Assembly: GCA_031127185.1 (NCBI GenBank) | Contig: JARIET010000178.1 | Coordinates: 1-6,139 of the forward strand | Source of the DNA: Gemmatimonadota bacterium | Lineage (GTDB): Bacteria; Gemmatimonadota; Gemmatimonadetes; Gemmatimonadales; Gemmatimonadaceae | Direction of reading: 5' to 3' | Length of the DNA stretch: 6,139 bases | In this document: one piece after another, positions 5,712-6,139 of the stretch | How positions within the stretch are numbered: the stretch's first letter is position 1 | Layout of the letters: each line of letters opens with the position of its first letter | The notes under the pieces: model-generated | Database searches by the model: none | What the model was told of the DNA's origin: nothing | Seen by the model: the letters and a program-made list of their open reading frames with translations, nothing else | Program-made: the position numbers and the translations under genes

Positions 5712-6139
5712 ATCGGTACTCGCTTTCGTGGTCGCCGCGGCGGCCGTGACATCGTGCGTCCGGGTCCGTGTTGAACAAAGCGGACCTTCCTCCCCCGCCC
5801 GTCCGGCTGGCGTTGAGGCCATTGCGTTGACGGGAGACACGCTCCGCGCCTTTCCGCTGTCAGCCGCCGTGCGCACGCGCTACGAAGCGCAGCTCGCGGA
5901 AGCAAAACGCGCCTACGACCGAACGCCGACCAATGCGGACTCCATCATCTGGTATGCGCGGAGGCTCGGGTACCTGGGTCGGCTTCGGGAATCGATCGCC
6001 GTCTACACACGCGGAATCGAGCTCTATCCGAATGACCCCTGGATGTATCGGCATCGCGGACACCGCTATGTCTCGGTGCGTGAGTTCGACAACGCGATTC
6101 GCGATCTCGAGCGCGCGTGGACGCTTGTGGAAGGGAAGC
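5698..6139 (+). CDS. TPR-repeat lipoprotein, 3' end cut by window edge
   Basis: An open frame of 147 codons runs to the right edge. From the TTG at 5698 the product starts with a classic lipoprotein signal: basic MRTAR, a hydrophobic LAFVVAAAAV core and the lipobox VTSC with Cys20 (5755-5757). A Pro/Ser-rich linker follows. Two helix-turn-helix units at about residues 82-147 fit tetratricopeptide repeats (WYARRLGYLGRLRESIAVY and then YRHRGHRYVSVREFDNAIRD). TPRs bind other proteins; the lipid anchor would place it at the periplasmic side of a membrane. Its function is unknown. The TTG start was chosen because it is the only start after the in-frame stop at 5692-5694 that supplies a charged n-region; GTG at 5728 would remove it. 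There is no clear Shine-Dalgarno, and the start lies inside the Fic gene's end. Confidence 0.75.
   Translation, partial: MRTARSVLAFVVAAAAVTSCVRVRVEQSGPSSPARPAGVEAIALTGDTLRAFPLSAAVRTRYEAQLAEAKRAYDRTPTNADSIIWYARRLGYLGRLRESIAVYTRGIELYPNDPWMYRHRGHRYVSVREFDNAIRDLERAWTLVEGK

Noticed and set aside
1..6139. tRNA, rRNA, CRISPR array, insertion sequence or integrase
   Set aside because: I saw no repeat-spacer pattern, no transposase or recombinase motifs, no terminal inverted repeats and no tRNA-like cloverleaf. This was by eye, so short or divergent elements could be missed.

Overview
The window is a GC-rich bacterial chromosome segment with two divergent gene blocks separated by a 193-base AT-richer control region (4394-4586). 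The periplasmic diheme protein, the lipid-anchored TPR protein and the frequent GTG/TTG starts fit a Gram-negative, high-GC soil-type bacterium. Gemmatimonadota or Acidobacteriota would suit, but this is a guess from style, not a marker-based assignment.

The left block (1-4393) is entirely on the minus strand. In order of transcription it holds a GNAT acetyltransferase, a DinB-fold protein, a FAD-dependent monooxygenase and the diheme alpha subunit of quinohemoprotein amine dehydrogenase (QHNDH). The QHNDH gene runs off the left edge and is open for 567 codons. The last two genes are the informative pair. QHNDH is a periplasmic amine-oxidising enzyme with two c-type hemes in the alpha subunit and a peptide-derived cysteine tryptophylquinone (CTQ) in the small gamma subunit. 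A flavoprotein of this type (QhpG) is known to hydroxylate the gamma-subunit tryptophan during CTQ formation. Finding this flavoprotein directly upstream of the alpha subunit suggests an amine dehydrogenase biogenesis locus. Its remaining genes (radical SAM crosslinking enzyme, beta and gamma subunits, protease, exporter) should lie beyond position 1.

The right block (4587-6139) is on the plus strand. It starts with a two-gene module known only as 'mobile mystery protein A' (Xre-type HTH) and 'mobile mystery protein B' (Fic domain). The genes are separated by 3 bases and resemble a toxin-antitoxin-like regulator/Fic pair that often sits on mobile DNA. The Fic motif is HPFERGNGR, so the usual acidic metal-binding position is an arginine. 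Overlapping the end of the Fic gene, from a TTG codon, begins a lipoprotein with TPR repeats that leaves the window on the right.

The intergenic control region has several structures that known genes do not explain: three AATT tracts spaced exactly 10 bases apart, a perfect 10-base palindrome at the likely -10 region, an 18-base inverted repeat, and a -10-like hexamer so close to the HTH gene's ATG that a leaderless transcript is possible.
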